DNA of 9,828 nt from DASXTB01 sp036505615 (GCA_036505615.1 DASXTB010000145.1:1-9828); one strand, 5' to 3'; numbered from the stretch's first letter, positions 1-6,347 are shown. Notes: a model not told the origin generated them from the sequence alone. Translations and numbers: made by a program.

Positions 1-30
1 GTGGACGTGGGCGTGATCGTGAACGTAGAC
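1..30. repeat. Degenerate GTGNNC hexamer tandem repeat
   Basis: Five consecutive hexamers (GTGGAC, GTGGGC, GTGATC, GTGAAC, GTAGAC) fill the first 30 bases, so the array probably continues outside the window to the left. No convincing coding frame uses it. It is an intergenic simple-sequence repeat lying beyond the 3' end of the glycosidase gene. Confidence 0.6.
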
Positions 31-179
31 GGTATTTCAAATGGTGATTCCGAGCTCCATTTCCAAATAATCCTTGGTGTCCTTTGTGGTTAAACTGCTC
101 TTTGACCACCAAGGACACAAAGGACACAGCGGTAAAAATCAACCTGTGGGTTTGCAAGTTAGTTCAGCGGTATTTCAAA
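31..179. repeat. 11-bp direct repeat bracketing a short inverted-repeat block
   Basis: GGTATTTCAAA occurs at 31-41 and again at 169-179. Between the two copies sits the inverted repeat at 71-127. The arrangement could be a target-site duplication around a small non-coding insertion, or duplicated slippage products. No transposase and no clear terminal inverted repeats at the edges are visible, so the mobile-element reading is weak. Confidence 0.35.
71..127. repeat. Inverted repeat of the GGACACAAAGGACAC type
   Basis: GTGTCCTTTGTG at 77-88 is perfectly complementary to CACAAAGGACAC at 116-127 (12-bp stem). TCCTTGGTG at 71-79 alternatively pairs with CACCAAGGA at 107-115 (9 bp). The two stems are mutually exclusive because each arm is itself a pair of tandem near-repeats. 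The motif looks like a dispersed intergenic repeat. It lies about 75 bp past the glycosidase stop codon and has no U-tract on the minus strand, so a terminator role is not supported. Confidence 0.6.
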
Positions 180-200
180 GGCAAGCGGCTTTCAGCACCA

Positions 201-1763
201 TCATTTGACAACTTCAATCAACGCCAGACTATGCGGTGGCAGAACGAGTGAGGTTACCGCGGAGCTTCCCGGTGGCAGCCGTTTGATTTCAGGCGCGGGG
301 AGCTGTCCTTCCGCCTGCAATCGGCGCTGTTGTTCGCGGGTGGGAAAGGAAGGCTGGCCCATCGCCTCCCACGCCGCGAGGGCCGATCCATGAGTGGCAT
401 CCAGCAGCCCGATGCGAACTCGACGTGGACCGCTCAACCCCTTCAACACTAAGGAAAAGGATTTTGGCTGACCCACTTCATCCTGGGGCACGTAGTTCCA
501 TGCAGCGATCGCCAGCGAGCCATCGGGGCGTCTGGTGACAAGAGCCGACCGCGAATCGACCGCTATGCGCTCGCCGCCTAGCTGGTGAAGCAGCTTGAAC
601 GCGTTGTAAGAAGCCTTGGGAATGTGACCGGCCGCAATCAGTCCGAAGCCTCCGTAAAACGGACGCTTCACAACGCCCTGCTCCTCGAATACATCCGAGA
701 AGGTCCAGTAGGCCATCGTGGCGGCCAGACCGTCACATTGCCCAATCAAGTTCGCAAGCCAGGGTCCCATAAAAGGCGCATCCGTGACGTTGACTTCGTT
801 CATGTAGCTGGCATTGTATTCCGTCCAGTGAATCGGGAGGTTCGGGCGCCCTGAGCCTTTCACCTGATCGTAAACTTTCTTCACAGCACGGGCCACCATG
901 TCGCTGCGTGGGATCTGCTCGCTGGTTCCGAACACGTCCTTTGCCGAGTCGTTGGCGTAGACGTGGGTGGAGACAAAATCGACCGGCGCGCTTGTTTCAA
1001 CACAGTGCCTGATAAACCGGTCCACCCATGCAGCCTGCGCCGTGGCCGGCCCTCCAACGCGCAGCCCGGAGCTGACTCGTTTGATGGCGCGAGCGGTGTG
1101 ATCGTAAAGTTCATAATAGGTCGCTTCCTTCGGCTCGCCCGACCAGAAATCAATATTGGGCTCATTCCAAACTTCAAAATACCAGCGAGCCACTTCGTCC
1201 AGCCCATAGCGTTGGACAAGATGTTTGGTGAATTCGTAGATAAGTTCATCCCAGCGGCCGTAGTCCTTAGGAGGAGCAGTGATTTGCCGGTACCAGAAGG
1301 GATGTTCGACAAGCCTTGAAGCCAGCTTCCGAGGCATGAAGCTAAGCTCTATGAATGGGCGCACGCCGTTTTCCAACAGCCCGTCGTAAATTTGGTCTAT
1401 ATAGGAAAAGTTGTAGACCGGTTGCCCTCTGCCATCTTCGTTGTAGAGGCCGACTTCGTCGTGGAAGATGGCGTGAAAGCGGACATACTCCATGCCGGTG
1501 ATGCTTTTAACTGCGCGCAAATCGCGGCGATAGCTGTCGCGCAAGGTAAGAATGGCTCGTCCCGAGCCAAATACTTTTTCCCAGAAGTGAGGAAAAGGCC
1601 GAACAACGCCGGCGGCGTCGACCGTGATGGTCTCACTCTGCGAGAATTGTGAAACTTGAGCGGGCGGAGCCGACGAGCCTGCAATCACGCACAGGCTTAC
1701 CGCCAAAGCAGTAGTCCTGATCCGCAGAAACCGCGTTCGTTCTAGACGCAGAGAGTTTTTCAA
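201..1763 (-). CDS. Secreted GH39 glycoside hydrolase, beta-xylosidase-like
   Basis: A 520-residue (beta/alpha)8-barrel glycosidase of family GH39, whose members hydrolyse beta-xylosides (some alpha-L-iduronides) with retention of configuration. The proposed acid/base is Glu201 in the WNEPN motif (199-203). The proposed nucleophile is Glu315 in HWTEYNAS (312-319). The 114-residue spacing fits the family. An Arg-rich start followed by a hydrophobic stretch (about 18-31) ending near SSA-PPAQ predicts Sec export; Cys25 does not sit in a good lipobox. Residues from about 405 onward form a beta-rich accessory domain ending in LPPHSLALIEV, usual for the family. The start is TTG, supported by AAGGA five bases upstream; no better ATG is present. 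It follows the phosphoketolase on the same strand but 436 bp away, so it probably has its own promoter. Exact substrate (xylan oligomers or another glycoside) is inferred only. Confidence 0.85.
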   Translation of the reverse strand: MKNSLRLERTRFLRIRTTALAVSLCVIAGSSAPPAQVSQFSQSETITVDAAGVVRPFPHFWEKVFGSGRAILTLRDSYRRDLRAVKSITGMEYVRFHAIFHDEVGLYNEDGRGQPVYNFSYIDQIYDGLLENGVRPFIELSFMPRKLASRLVEHPFWYRQITAPPKDYGRWDELIYEFTKHLVQRYGLDEVARWYFEVWNEPNIDFWSGEPKEATYYELYDHTARAIKRVSSGLRVGGPATAQAAWVDRFIRHCVETSAPVDFVSTHVYANDSAKDVFGTSEQIPRSDMVARAVKKVYDQVKGSGRPNLPIHWTEYNASYMNEVNVTDAPFMGPWLANLIGQCDGLAATMAYWTFSDVFEEQGVVKRPFYGGFGLIAAGHIPKASYNAFKLLHQLGGERIAVDSRSALVTRRPDGSLAIAAWNYVPQDEVGQPKSFSLVLKGLSGPRRVRIGLLDATHGSALAAWEAMGQPSFPTREQQRRLQAEGQLPAPEIKRLPPGSSAVTSLVLPPHSLALIEVVK

Positions 1764-1768
1764 ATGAT

Positions 1769-1773
1769 TCCTT
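1769..1773 (-). promoter_or_regulatory. Ribosome binding site for the TTG start of the GH39 gene
   Basis: AAGGA on the minus strand lies five bases before the TTG at 1763-1761. It is the reason for accepting TTG: the residues that follow form an ordinary signal peptide, and no in-frame ATG offers a comparable site. Confidence 0.55.
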
Positions 1774-1817
1774 TGTCAATAGGAATCTGCTGCCAATTTC
1801 GAAAGCCCTTGTGATTC

Positions 1818-1835
1818 CCGTGTTACCAGTGTTCC
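1818..1835. repeat. GTGTTCC-type dispersed repeat, copy 1
   Basis: An 18-bp segment reading CCGTGTTACCAGTGTTCC matches 8641-8658 at 17 of 18 positions in the same orientation. It is internally repetitive (GTGTTnC twice) and lies immediately beside the large inverted repeat that begins at 1838, within the 5' region of the GH39 gene. Confidence 0.5.
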
Positions 1836-1837
1836 CC

Positions 1838-2107
1838 GCCCCGGGAGGGCCGAAATAATGTAAGCCCACAGCGCAAGCTGTGGGAATTATGATCATTGAT
1901 AAACAATTTAGCCCCGGAAGGGGCGAAAGAAATTTTTCCTCTCAATTTCAATATGGTGAGCGTTCCATCATGGCGAGCGTTTCATCTGGAATAACTTTCA
2001 TTCTTCCTGCTGATTCTTTCGCCCCTGCCGGGGCTGGCATGTTGTTAATAACCTATAAATCCCACAGCTTACGCTGTGGGCTAACATTACGCCGCCCCTG
2101 CCGGGGC
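1838..2107. repeat. 270-bp inverted repeat made of paired hairpin modules
   Basis: Two 94-nt arms (1838-1931 and 2014-2107) are inverted copies without length change; every module is centred on 1972.5. Each arm holds a GCCCC/GGGGC hairpin (1838-1851; mirror 2094-2107), a CCCACAGC/GCTGTGGG hairpin with an 8-bp stem (1865-1884; mirror 2061-2080) and another GCCCC/GGGGC hairpin (1911-1924; mirror 2021-2034), then GAAAGAA. Linkers are 13 and 26 nt in both arms. Hairpin sequences are conserved (1838-1851 has one stem mismatch), while the linkers have drifted (roughly 9/13 and 12/26 identical). This is the architecture of REP elements arranged as an inverted pair. It fills most of the gap between the phosphoketolase and the GH39 gene. 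Confidence 0.85.
1953..1986. repeat. Tandem duplication of a 17-bp unit
   Basis: ATGGTGAGCGTTCCATC (1953-1969) is followed directly by ATGGCGAGCGTTTCATC (1970-1986), 15 of 17 identical. It lies in the 82-bp core between the two arms of the larger inverted repeat. No open reading frame of note uses it. Confidence 0.7.
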
Positions 2108-2108
2108 T

Positions 2109-2128
2109 GCCAGAGACGTTCCTCTGGC
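2109..2128. repeat. Small hairpin, 7-bp stem
   Basis: GCCAGAG (2109-2115) and CTCTGGC (2122-2128) are perfectly complementary around a 6-nt loop. It sits between the large inverted repeat and the hairpin at the end of the phosphoketolase gene. It would be transcribed in the 3' untranslated part of that mRNA. No T-run follows on either strand, so it is not called a terminator. Confidence 0.5.
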
Positions 2129-2170
2129 GACAAAATGTCCGAATTCGAGAGAAGCGTGCGCTCCCAGGAT

Positions 2171-2208
2171 CCCTACTGAAATTGGTAGTCTGTCCCCATT
2201 CAGTAGGG
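2171..2208. repeat. 10-bp inverted repeat spanning the phosphoketolase stop codon
   Basis: CCCTACTGAA (2171-2180) and TTCAGTAGGG (2199-2208) are perfect inverted copies with an 18-nt loop. On the minus strand the first arm consists of the last codons of the phosphoketolase, Pro-Tyr-stop, plus two bases. The loop reads GGGGACAGACTACC, a motif I associate with REP-type repeats of soil bacteria; this is recollection, not a search. The structure could stabilise the mRNA 3' end. There is no U-tract for intrinsic termination. Confidence 0.6.
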
Positions 2209-4638
2209 CCATTTCCAATCGCGGATTTCCGGCATGTCATCACCATGATGGCGAATGTACCGTTTGTGCTCCACGATTCTGTCGCGCAGTAGCTGCTTGA
2301 AATGGGCGCCCACACGCTGCAGTCGCGGCACGCGGTCGACTACATCGCCCGCCAGGTGAAAACGGTCGAGATCATTCAGCACCGTCATATCGAAGGGCGT
2401 TGTCGTTGTTCCCTCCTCTTTGTATCCACGCACATGCAGGTTGCCATGATTGGTGCGCCGATAAGTGAGCCGGTGAATCAGCCAGGGATAGCCGTGATAG
2501 GCAAAGATGATAGGTCTGTCGATGGTAAACATTGAGTCAAACTCGCTGTCTGCCAGACCGTGAGGATGTTCACTTGCAGGCTGGAGCGTCATCAAATCAA
2601 CCACGTTAATAACTCGGATCTTGAGGTCCTGGAAATGCCGGCGGAGCAGATCTACAGCGGCCAGCGTTTCCAGAGTGGGGATATCACCGGCGCAGGCTAG
2701 AACGACGTCCGGCTCGGTTCCCTGATCGGTGCTGGCCCAAGTCCAGATTCCAATTCCTGCGGTGCAGTGCCGGATTGCAGAATCCATGTCGAGCCACTGC
2801 AGGGCCGGCTGCTTGCCGGCAACAATGACGTTGACATACTGTCGGCTCCGCAGGCAGTGGTCGGCCACGGAAAGGAGTGTGTTGGCATCCGGGGGAAGGT
2901 AAACGCGCACAACGTCCGCCTTCTTGTTCACTACGTGATCGATAAAACCCGGGTCCTGGTGGCTGAATCCATTGTGATCCTGCCGCCAGACATGCGACGT
3001 CAGCAGGTAGTTGAATGAAGCGATGGGCCGGCGCCAGGGGATATGGCGTGTCACCTTCAGCCACTTGGCGTGCTGGTTGAACATCGAATCAATGATATGA
3101 ATGAAGGCTTCATAGCATGAAAAGAAGCCGTGGCGTCCCGTCAGAAGGTAACCCTCCAGCCACCCCTGGCATAGATGCTCGCTCAGCACTTCCATGATGC
3201 GCCCATTCGGGGTTACATGATCGTCACCCGGCAGAATCCGGCCCGTGAAGATCTTATCTGTGACCTCATACAGCGCATCGAGCCGGTTGGAAGCTGTTTC
3301 GTCGGGTCCCATCACACGAAAGTTCTTCGACTCTGCATTGAGCTTCATCACGTCACGAAGAAACTTCCCCATAACCCTGGTGGCTTCTGCTGTCACGGTC
3401 CCCGGCTTGGGGACGGCGACCGCATAGCTGCTAAAGTCGGGCATCAGCAGATCTTTGAGCAACAAACCGCCATTGGCGTGCGGATTGGCGCCCATTCGGC
3501 GATTGCCTCTTGGCGCCAGGTCCGCCAGCTCGGGAATCAGCCGGCCCTCGGCATCAAACAGTTCCTCAGGCCGGTAGCTCTTCATCCACTCTTCCAACAT
3601 TTTGAGGTGTTCCGGGTGTGCTGCGTCCACAGAGAGCGGAACCTGGTGCGCGCGGTAAGAGCCTTCCACTTGCTGACCGTCCACAACCTTGGGTCCGGTC
3701 CATCCTTTCGGTGTCCGCAAAATGATCATCGGCCAGGCGGGGCAGCGCGAAAAACCTTTGCCGCGGGCGTCGTTTTGAATAGACTGGATCCCGGCATGCA
3801 CCGTATCGAGCACCCCCGCCATTAGTTGGTGTATCGCCTCCGGCTCATCTCCTTCCACAAAATACGGCTCATAACCATACCCGTTGAACAGCGAAGTCAG
3901 CTCTTCATCGCTGAGGCGGCCGAGCACTGTCGGGTTGGAAATCTTGTAACCGTTCAGATGCAGAATCGGCAGCACGGCTCCATCGCGCGCGGGGTTCAAG
4001 AACTTGTTTGAGTGCCAGCTTGTCGCCATCGGACCGGTCTCGGCCTCGCCATCGCCCACCACGCAACAAACCAGCAGATCGGGATTGTCGAATGCCGCGC
4101 CATAAGCATGCGCAAGAGCGTAGCCAAGCTCTCCACCCTCGTGTATGGAGCCCGGGGTTTCAGGAGCAACGTGGCTGGGGATTCCTCCTGGAAAGGAAAA
4201 TTGCTTGAAGAGGCGCTTCATTCCATCCGCATTCTGGGAAATATTCGGATAAAACTGGCTGTAGGTCCCTTCAAGATAGGTGTTGGCTACAAGTCCGGGA
4301 CCTCCGTGGCCGGGACCGGTGATGTAGATAACATTGAGCTCGTGCTTCTTGATCAGCCGGTTCAGATGAACGTAGATAAAGTTGAGACCGGGGGTGGTTC
4401 CCCAGTGACCCAAAAGTCTCGGCTTGACATGCTTCAGCTTGAGCGGCTCGCGCAGCAGCGGGTTATCGTACAGATATATTTGTCCCACTGAAAGGTAATT
4501 GGCAGCGCGCCAATAGGCGTCAATCTTGCGCAGCACTTCCGGAGAGAGTGGTGTGCTGATGGAAAGAGCGGAAGTGCCTGATTCGGAGATGCTCGCCGTT
4601 TGATAGGCGTCAGCAGGCCTGGTTCCTTTAGACAGCAA
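2200..4638 (-). CDS. xfp: Xylulose-5-phosphate/fructose-6-phosphate phosphoketolase
   Basis: A full-length 812-residue thiamine-diphosphate enzyme of the XFP family (usual length roughly 790-830). It converts xylulose-5-P plus phosphate to acetyl-P and glyceraldehyde-3-P; many members also cleave fructose-6-P to acetyl-P and erythrose-4-P. Both family signatures are visible: EGGELGY (167-173) and the segment from Gly180 to GDGE (195-198). Other features are GPGHGGP (108-114), the SWHSNKFLNP cofactor segment (207-216), GRIMEVLSEH (479-488) with the probable cofactor-activating Glu483, GRHGFFS (501-507) and WRQDHNGFSHQDPGF (551-565). The family ending DWKWPY is intact. The start is TTG, six codons after an in-frame TGA; its ribosome site is poor and no early ATG exists, so the true start may lie a little downstream, anywhere before about residue 32. 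It is a cytoplasmic enzyme. Dual substrate use is inferred from the family. Confidence 0.95.
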   Translation of the reverse strand: MLSKGTRPADAYQTASISESGTSALSISTPLSPEVLRKIDAYWRAANYLSVGQIYLYDNPLLREPLKLKHVKPRLLGHWGTTPGLNFIYVHLNRLIKKHELNVIYITGPGHGGPGLVANTYLEGTYSQFYPNISQNADGMKRLFKQFSFPGGIPSHVAPETPGSIHEGGELGYALAHAYGAAFDNPDLLVCCVVGDGEAETGPMATSWHSNKFLNPARDGAVLPILHLNGYKISNPTVLGRLSDEELTSLFNGYGYEPYFVEGDEPEAIHQLMAGVLDTVHAGIQSIQNDARGKGFSRCPAWPMIILRTPKGWTGPKVVDGQQVEGSYRAHQVPLSVDAAHPEHLKMLEEWMKSYRPEELFDAEGRLIPELADLAPRGNRRMGANPHANGGLLLKDLLMPDFSSYAVAVPKPGTVTAEATRVMGKFLRDVMKLNAESKNFRVMGPDETASNRLDALYEVTDKIFTGRILPGDDHVTPNGRIMEVLSEHLCQGWLEGYLLTGRHGFFSCYEAFIHIIDSMFNQHAKWLKVTRHIPWRRPIASFNYLLTSHVWRQDHNGFSHQDPGFIDHVVNKKADVVRVYLPPDANTLLSVADHCLRSRQYVNVIVAGKQPALQWLDMDSAIRHCTAGIGIWTWASTDQGTEPDVVLACAGDIPTLETLAAVDLLRRHFQDLKIRVINVVDLMTLQPASEHPHGLADSEFDSMFTIDRPIIFAYHGYPWLIHRLTYRRTNHGNLHVRGYKEEGTTTTPFDMTVLNDLDRFHLAGDVVDRVPRLQRVGAHFKQLLRDRIVEHKRYIRHHGDDMPEIRDWKWPY

Positions 4639-4703
4639 CTTTAGTGCCCCCGTTCAGCTGGCGGACGCTCTCGCATCTGGTGCAAAGTTAATTGAGCAAG
4701 CAG

Positions 4704-4722
4704 CCTCTGCGTATCTCTGCGG
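4704..4722. repeat. CGCAGAG-type dispersed repeat
   Basis: On the minus strand the 19 bases read CCGCAGAGATACGCAGAGG, two CGCAGAG units separated by ATA. It is the same style of short intergenic repeat as the one at 71-127 but a different family. It would lie in the 5' leader of the phosphoketolase mRNA if transcription starts near 4796. Confidence 0.45.
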
Positions 4723-4802
4723 CGACTAAAGCGCCGGAGTCGGCGAAATCCGAGACCGAAGTTCTCGTCGATGCAAAAGAAGCTGCGCCAAACGAAGAAC
4801 AC

Positions 4803-4808
4803 ATTATA
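4803..4808 (-). promoter_or_regulatory. Candidate -10 element for the phosphoketolase gene
   Basis: A perfect TATAAT on the minus strand lies about 165 bp before the start codon and would give a leader of about 155-160 nt. At 16-18 bp upstream no hexamer resembles TTGACA, and there is no TG extension, so support rests on the -10 alone. Confidence 0.3.
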
Positions 4809-4937
4809 TATCTGGATTGCCTGGTGTGCCGCTTAGCCGCGGTTTTCTTCAATTTTGAGACATGGTAAAGCGGTTGCGGACCACTCCTGTGCTCGAATCT
4901 CATCGCGAGGCCCATGTTAATATTATCGCAAGGACAA

Positions 4938-4967
4938 ATGCCCGATTCTTCATCCAGCATTCAATAA
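4938..4967 (+). other. Possible 9-codon leader frame overlapping the hydrolase start
   Basis: ATG at 4938 is preceded by AAGGA (4930-4934) and opens a frame encoding MPDSSSSIQ that stops with TAA at 4965-4967. The final A of that stop is the A of the ATG of the hydrolase gene (TAATG). The hydrolase ATG has no ribosome site of its own, so coupling through this short frame is a plausible but unproved explanation. Confidence 0.3.
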
Positions 4968-5683
4968 TGAAATTGGCCACTTATAACGTGCACAAATGCC
5001 GCGGAATCGACAGACGAACCAGTGTGCGAAGGATCGCCGATGTGCTGGAGGAAGTCGACGCTGATATCGTAGCGCTTCAAGAAATCTTCTCCTCTGAACA
5101 AGGGCGGCAAGGCCAATTAGAGCTACTGACCTCCATGCTCGAGGCACATGCAGCATTCGGCCGAACGCGTTATCTTCACGGGAAAGCTTACGGCAATGCC
5201 GTTTTGAGCCGCTGGCCGATTGTAAAATCTGAGAATCTGGATATCTCGTGGAGAAGGCGGGAACAGCGCGGTTGCCTGCGAGCCGATCTGAAAACGCCCC
5301 GTGGTGTGCTTCATGTTTTTAACGTACATATGGGCACCTCTTACTTCGAACGCCGCCATCAGGTCCGATCACTTCTTTCTCTGCAGCAGATGGATGAACA
5401 ACTTTGCGGTCCTCGAGTTCTTGTAGGAGATTTCAATGAATGGCTTCGAGGACTTCCAACACGAATGCTGGCGGAGAAGTTCGAGAGCTTAAACATTCAA
5501 CTGCTTATGCGAAAGAGACGAACCTATCCCGGATTTCTACCGCTATTGCATTTGGACCATATTTATTTTGAAAAGCCGTTGCACATTGAAAAAGCCGAAC
5601 TGGTGCGGACGCAACTTGCCAAAGTGGCTTCCGATCATCTGCCGCTAGTGGCGTGGTTCAGATGGGATGAGCTGGCAAGTTAG
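4967..5683 (+). CDS. Endonuclease/exonuclease/phosphatase-family metal hydrolase
   Basis: A 238-residue single-domain protein of the DNase I-like (EEP) superfamily, which hydrolyses phosphodiester or phosphomonoester bonds with Mg2+. All core motifs are present in order: TYNVHK with Asn7, ALQEI with Glu39 (metal ligand), NVHMG (119-123), VGDFNEW with Asp155 and Asn157, LDHIY with Asp197/His198, and SDHLPL with Asp223/His224. The start at 4967 is chosen because the fold begins at MKLATYNVH; an upstream ATG at 4862 would add 35 residues unlike any part of the domain. There is no signal peptide, so it is probably cytoplasmic. Related stand-alone proteins in other bacteria often accompany phospholipid-synthesis genes, but none is here. 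The substrate cannot be told from sequence: nucleic acid, phospholipid and inositol phosphates are all possible. It is the only plus-strand gene in the window. Confidence 0.85.
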   Translation: MKLATYNVHKCRGIDRRTSVRRIADVLEEVDADIVALQEIFSSEQGRQGQLELLTSMLEAHAAFGRTRYLHGKAYGNAVLSRWPIVKSENLDISWRRREQRGCLRADLKTPRGVLHVFNVHMGTSYFERRHQVRSLLSLQQMDEQLCGPRVLVGDFNEWLRGLPTRMLAEKFESLNIQLLMRKRRTYPGFLPLLHLDHIYFEKPLHIEKAELVRTQLAKVASDHLPLVAWFRWDELAS

Positions 5684-5735
5684 CAGTTTAGTACAATGGC
5701 AGGTTGGCAGGCGTGGGGTTGAAGGTCGGCAGGTC
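5674..5735. repeat. Degenerate GGCAGGTT repeat between convergent genes
   Basis: Near-copies of GGCAGGTT occur at 5674 (GGCAAGTT), 5698, 5706 and 5728. The first copy supplies the last codons and stop of the hydrolase gene, and the block fills the 55-bp gap before the 3' end of the convergent small gene. No stem-loop terminator is visible, although two convergent transcripts end here. The plus strand also has four closely spaced GG pairs, a weak G-quadruplex possibility. Confidence 0.5.
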
Positions 5736-5738
5736 GCT

Positions 5739-6116
5739 TTAGAAGTTTCCCTCACTGGGAGCCGACCGCCCAGGGTTTACTTCATTTTTCTGCTCCTCCG
5801 TGTCGATCCAGTTGCATGCCACTTTTGTTGCGCTGAGGATTGCTTCTTCTCTGGAGTTGAAGCGTCTCTCTCCCGTATGTGCATGAGCATAAAAACTTCG
5901 CTCGGTTTTACGCTCGGCAGTCCAGGAATCATCCCACGTCCCGATCAGTTCCCGGCCGTTGAACTTGATAGTCCAACCTTTGTAAGGCTCGACGGATACG
6001 AAGGGCGCCGCGTCTAACATCCGCGACGCGGAATAGAATGGTTGCCGGGTCGAGCCTGTCCTGTCTGTGGGCACGCCCAGATCAGGGTCTCCTTGCGACT
6101 TGGCTCCCTTTTCCAT
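5739..6116 (-). CDS. Small protein of unknown function
   Basis: A 125-residue protein I do not recognise. The first 35 or so residues are polar and look disordered. From about residue 45 there is a compact region rich in aromatic residues: YKGWTIKF, a WDDSW segment, FYAHAH, then a predicted helix SREEAILSATKVACNWID, and a charged tail. There is no signal peptide or membrane segment. The ATG at 6116 is chosen because AGAGGG stands four bases upstream; the same frame opens at a TTG at 6218, but that has no good ribosome site. It converges with the hydrolase gene and lies 231 bp beyond the S9 peptidase stop codon on the same strand. The amino-acid composition, the ribosome site and the single ordered region support a real gene; function is unknown. 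Confidence 0.6.
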   Translation of the reverse strand: MEKGAKSQGDPDLGVPTDRTGSTRQPFYSASRMLDAAPFVSVEPYKGWTIKFNGRELIGTWDDSWTAERKTERSFYAHAHTGERRFNSREEAILSATKVACNWIDTEEQKNEVNPGRSAPSEGNF

Positions 6117-6120
6117 TACG

Positions 6121-6126
6121 CCCTCT
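6121..6126 (-). promoter_or_regulatory. Ribosome binding site deciding the start of the small gene
   Basis: AGAGGG on the minus strand is four bases before ATG at 6116-6114. It favours this ATG over the upstream in-frame TTG at 6218. Confidence 0.5.
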
Positions 6127-6230
6127 TTGAATTTGGGTGGCGCAGGATCAAAAAGATTCACGGCCTTTTTTTCTTTGATCGAGATTATGTGATATCCAGA
6201 TTGTGCTGTGACGGGCAAATGAGGTCGGTA

Positions 6231-6251
6231 CTCCAGCGAACAAAGCTGGAG
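6231..6251. repeat. Hairpin with perfect 7-bp stem
   Basis: CTCCAGC (6231-6237) and GCTGGAG (6245-6251) pair around a 7-nt loop in the gap between the S9 peptidase stop and the small gene. It could mark the 3' end of the peptidase transcript, but no T-run follows on the minus strand, so it is left as a structural element. Confidence 0.4.
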
Positions 6252-6347
6252 AATATCGGATTAAATACTATTAAGGCTTAACATAATGTTCATTTTTTCT
6301 AGGACACTGAGTCAAAGGCATGCAGCCATGACCAACGACTATAAGAA

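Larger units (their letters stand above)
4639..4966. other. Divergent intergenic region, 328 bp
   Basis: The region separates the phosphoketolase (-) from the hydrolase (+). It contains a CGCAGAG-type repeat (4704-4722), two weak hairpins (CGACT/AGTCG at 4723-4742; CGAGA/TCTCG at 4751-4767), a TATAAT on the minus strand (4803-4808) and a possible 9-codon reading frame before the hydrolase. No long gene is convincing here. A longer reading frame from 4862 in line with the hydrolase exists, but its first 35 residues do not look like part of the domain. Confidence 0.5.

Noticed and set aside
71..127. CRISPR-like array
   Set aside because: Units are only about 10-12 bp, are inverted as well as direct, and have no spacers of regular length; no cas gene is present.
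1774..1779. Perfect TTGACA (-35-like) on the minus strand before the GH39 gene
   Set aside because: It overlaps the ribosome site and would put the -10 inside the coding region, where no TATAAT-like hexamer occurs at 16-18 bp.
3175..3825. 216-codon plus-strand reading frame
   Set aside because: It lies wholly opposite the well-conserved phosphoketolase gene and encodes no recognisable domain; it is an antisense shadow.
4829..4848. Intrinsic terminator (CCGC/GCGG followed by TTTTCTTC) on the plus strand
   Set aside because: The stem is only 4 bp and no plus-strand gene ends upstream of it.
4862..4966. N-terminal extension of the hydrolase from ATG at 4862
   Set aside because: The extra 35 residues do not resemble a signal peptide or any part of the fold; the domain begins at MKLATYNVH.
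6117..6218. Upstream TTG start for the small protein
   Set aside because: No good ribosome site; the ATG at 6116 has AGAGGG at proper distance.
6287..6315. TTGACT and CATTAT on the minus strand as a promoter for the small gene
   Set aside because: The spacing is 21 bp, too long for a standard sigma-70 promoter, and no better pairing was found.
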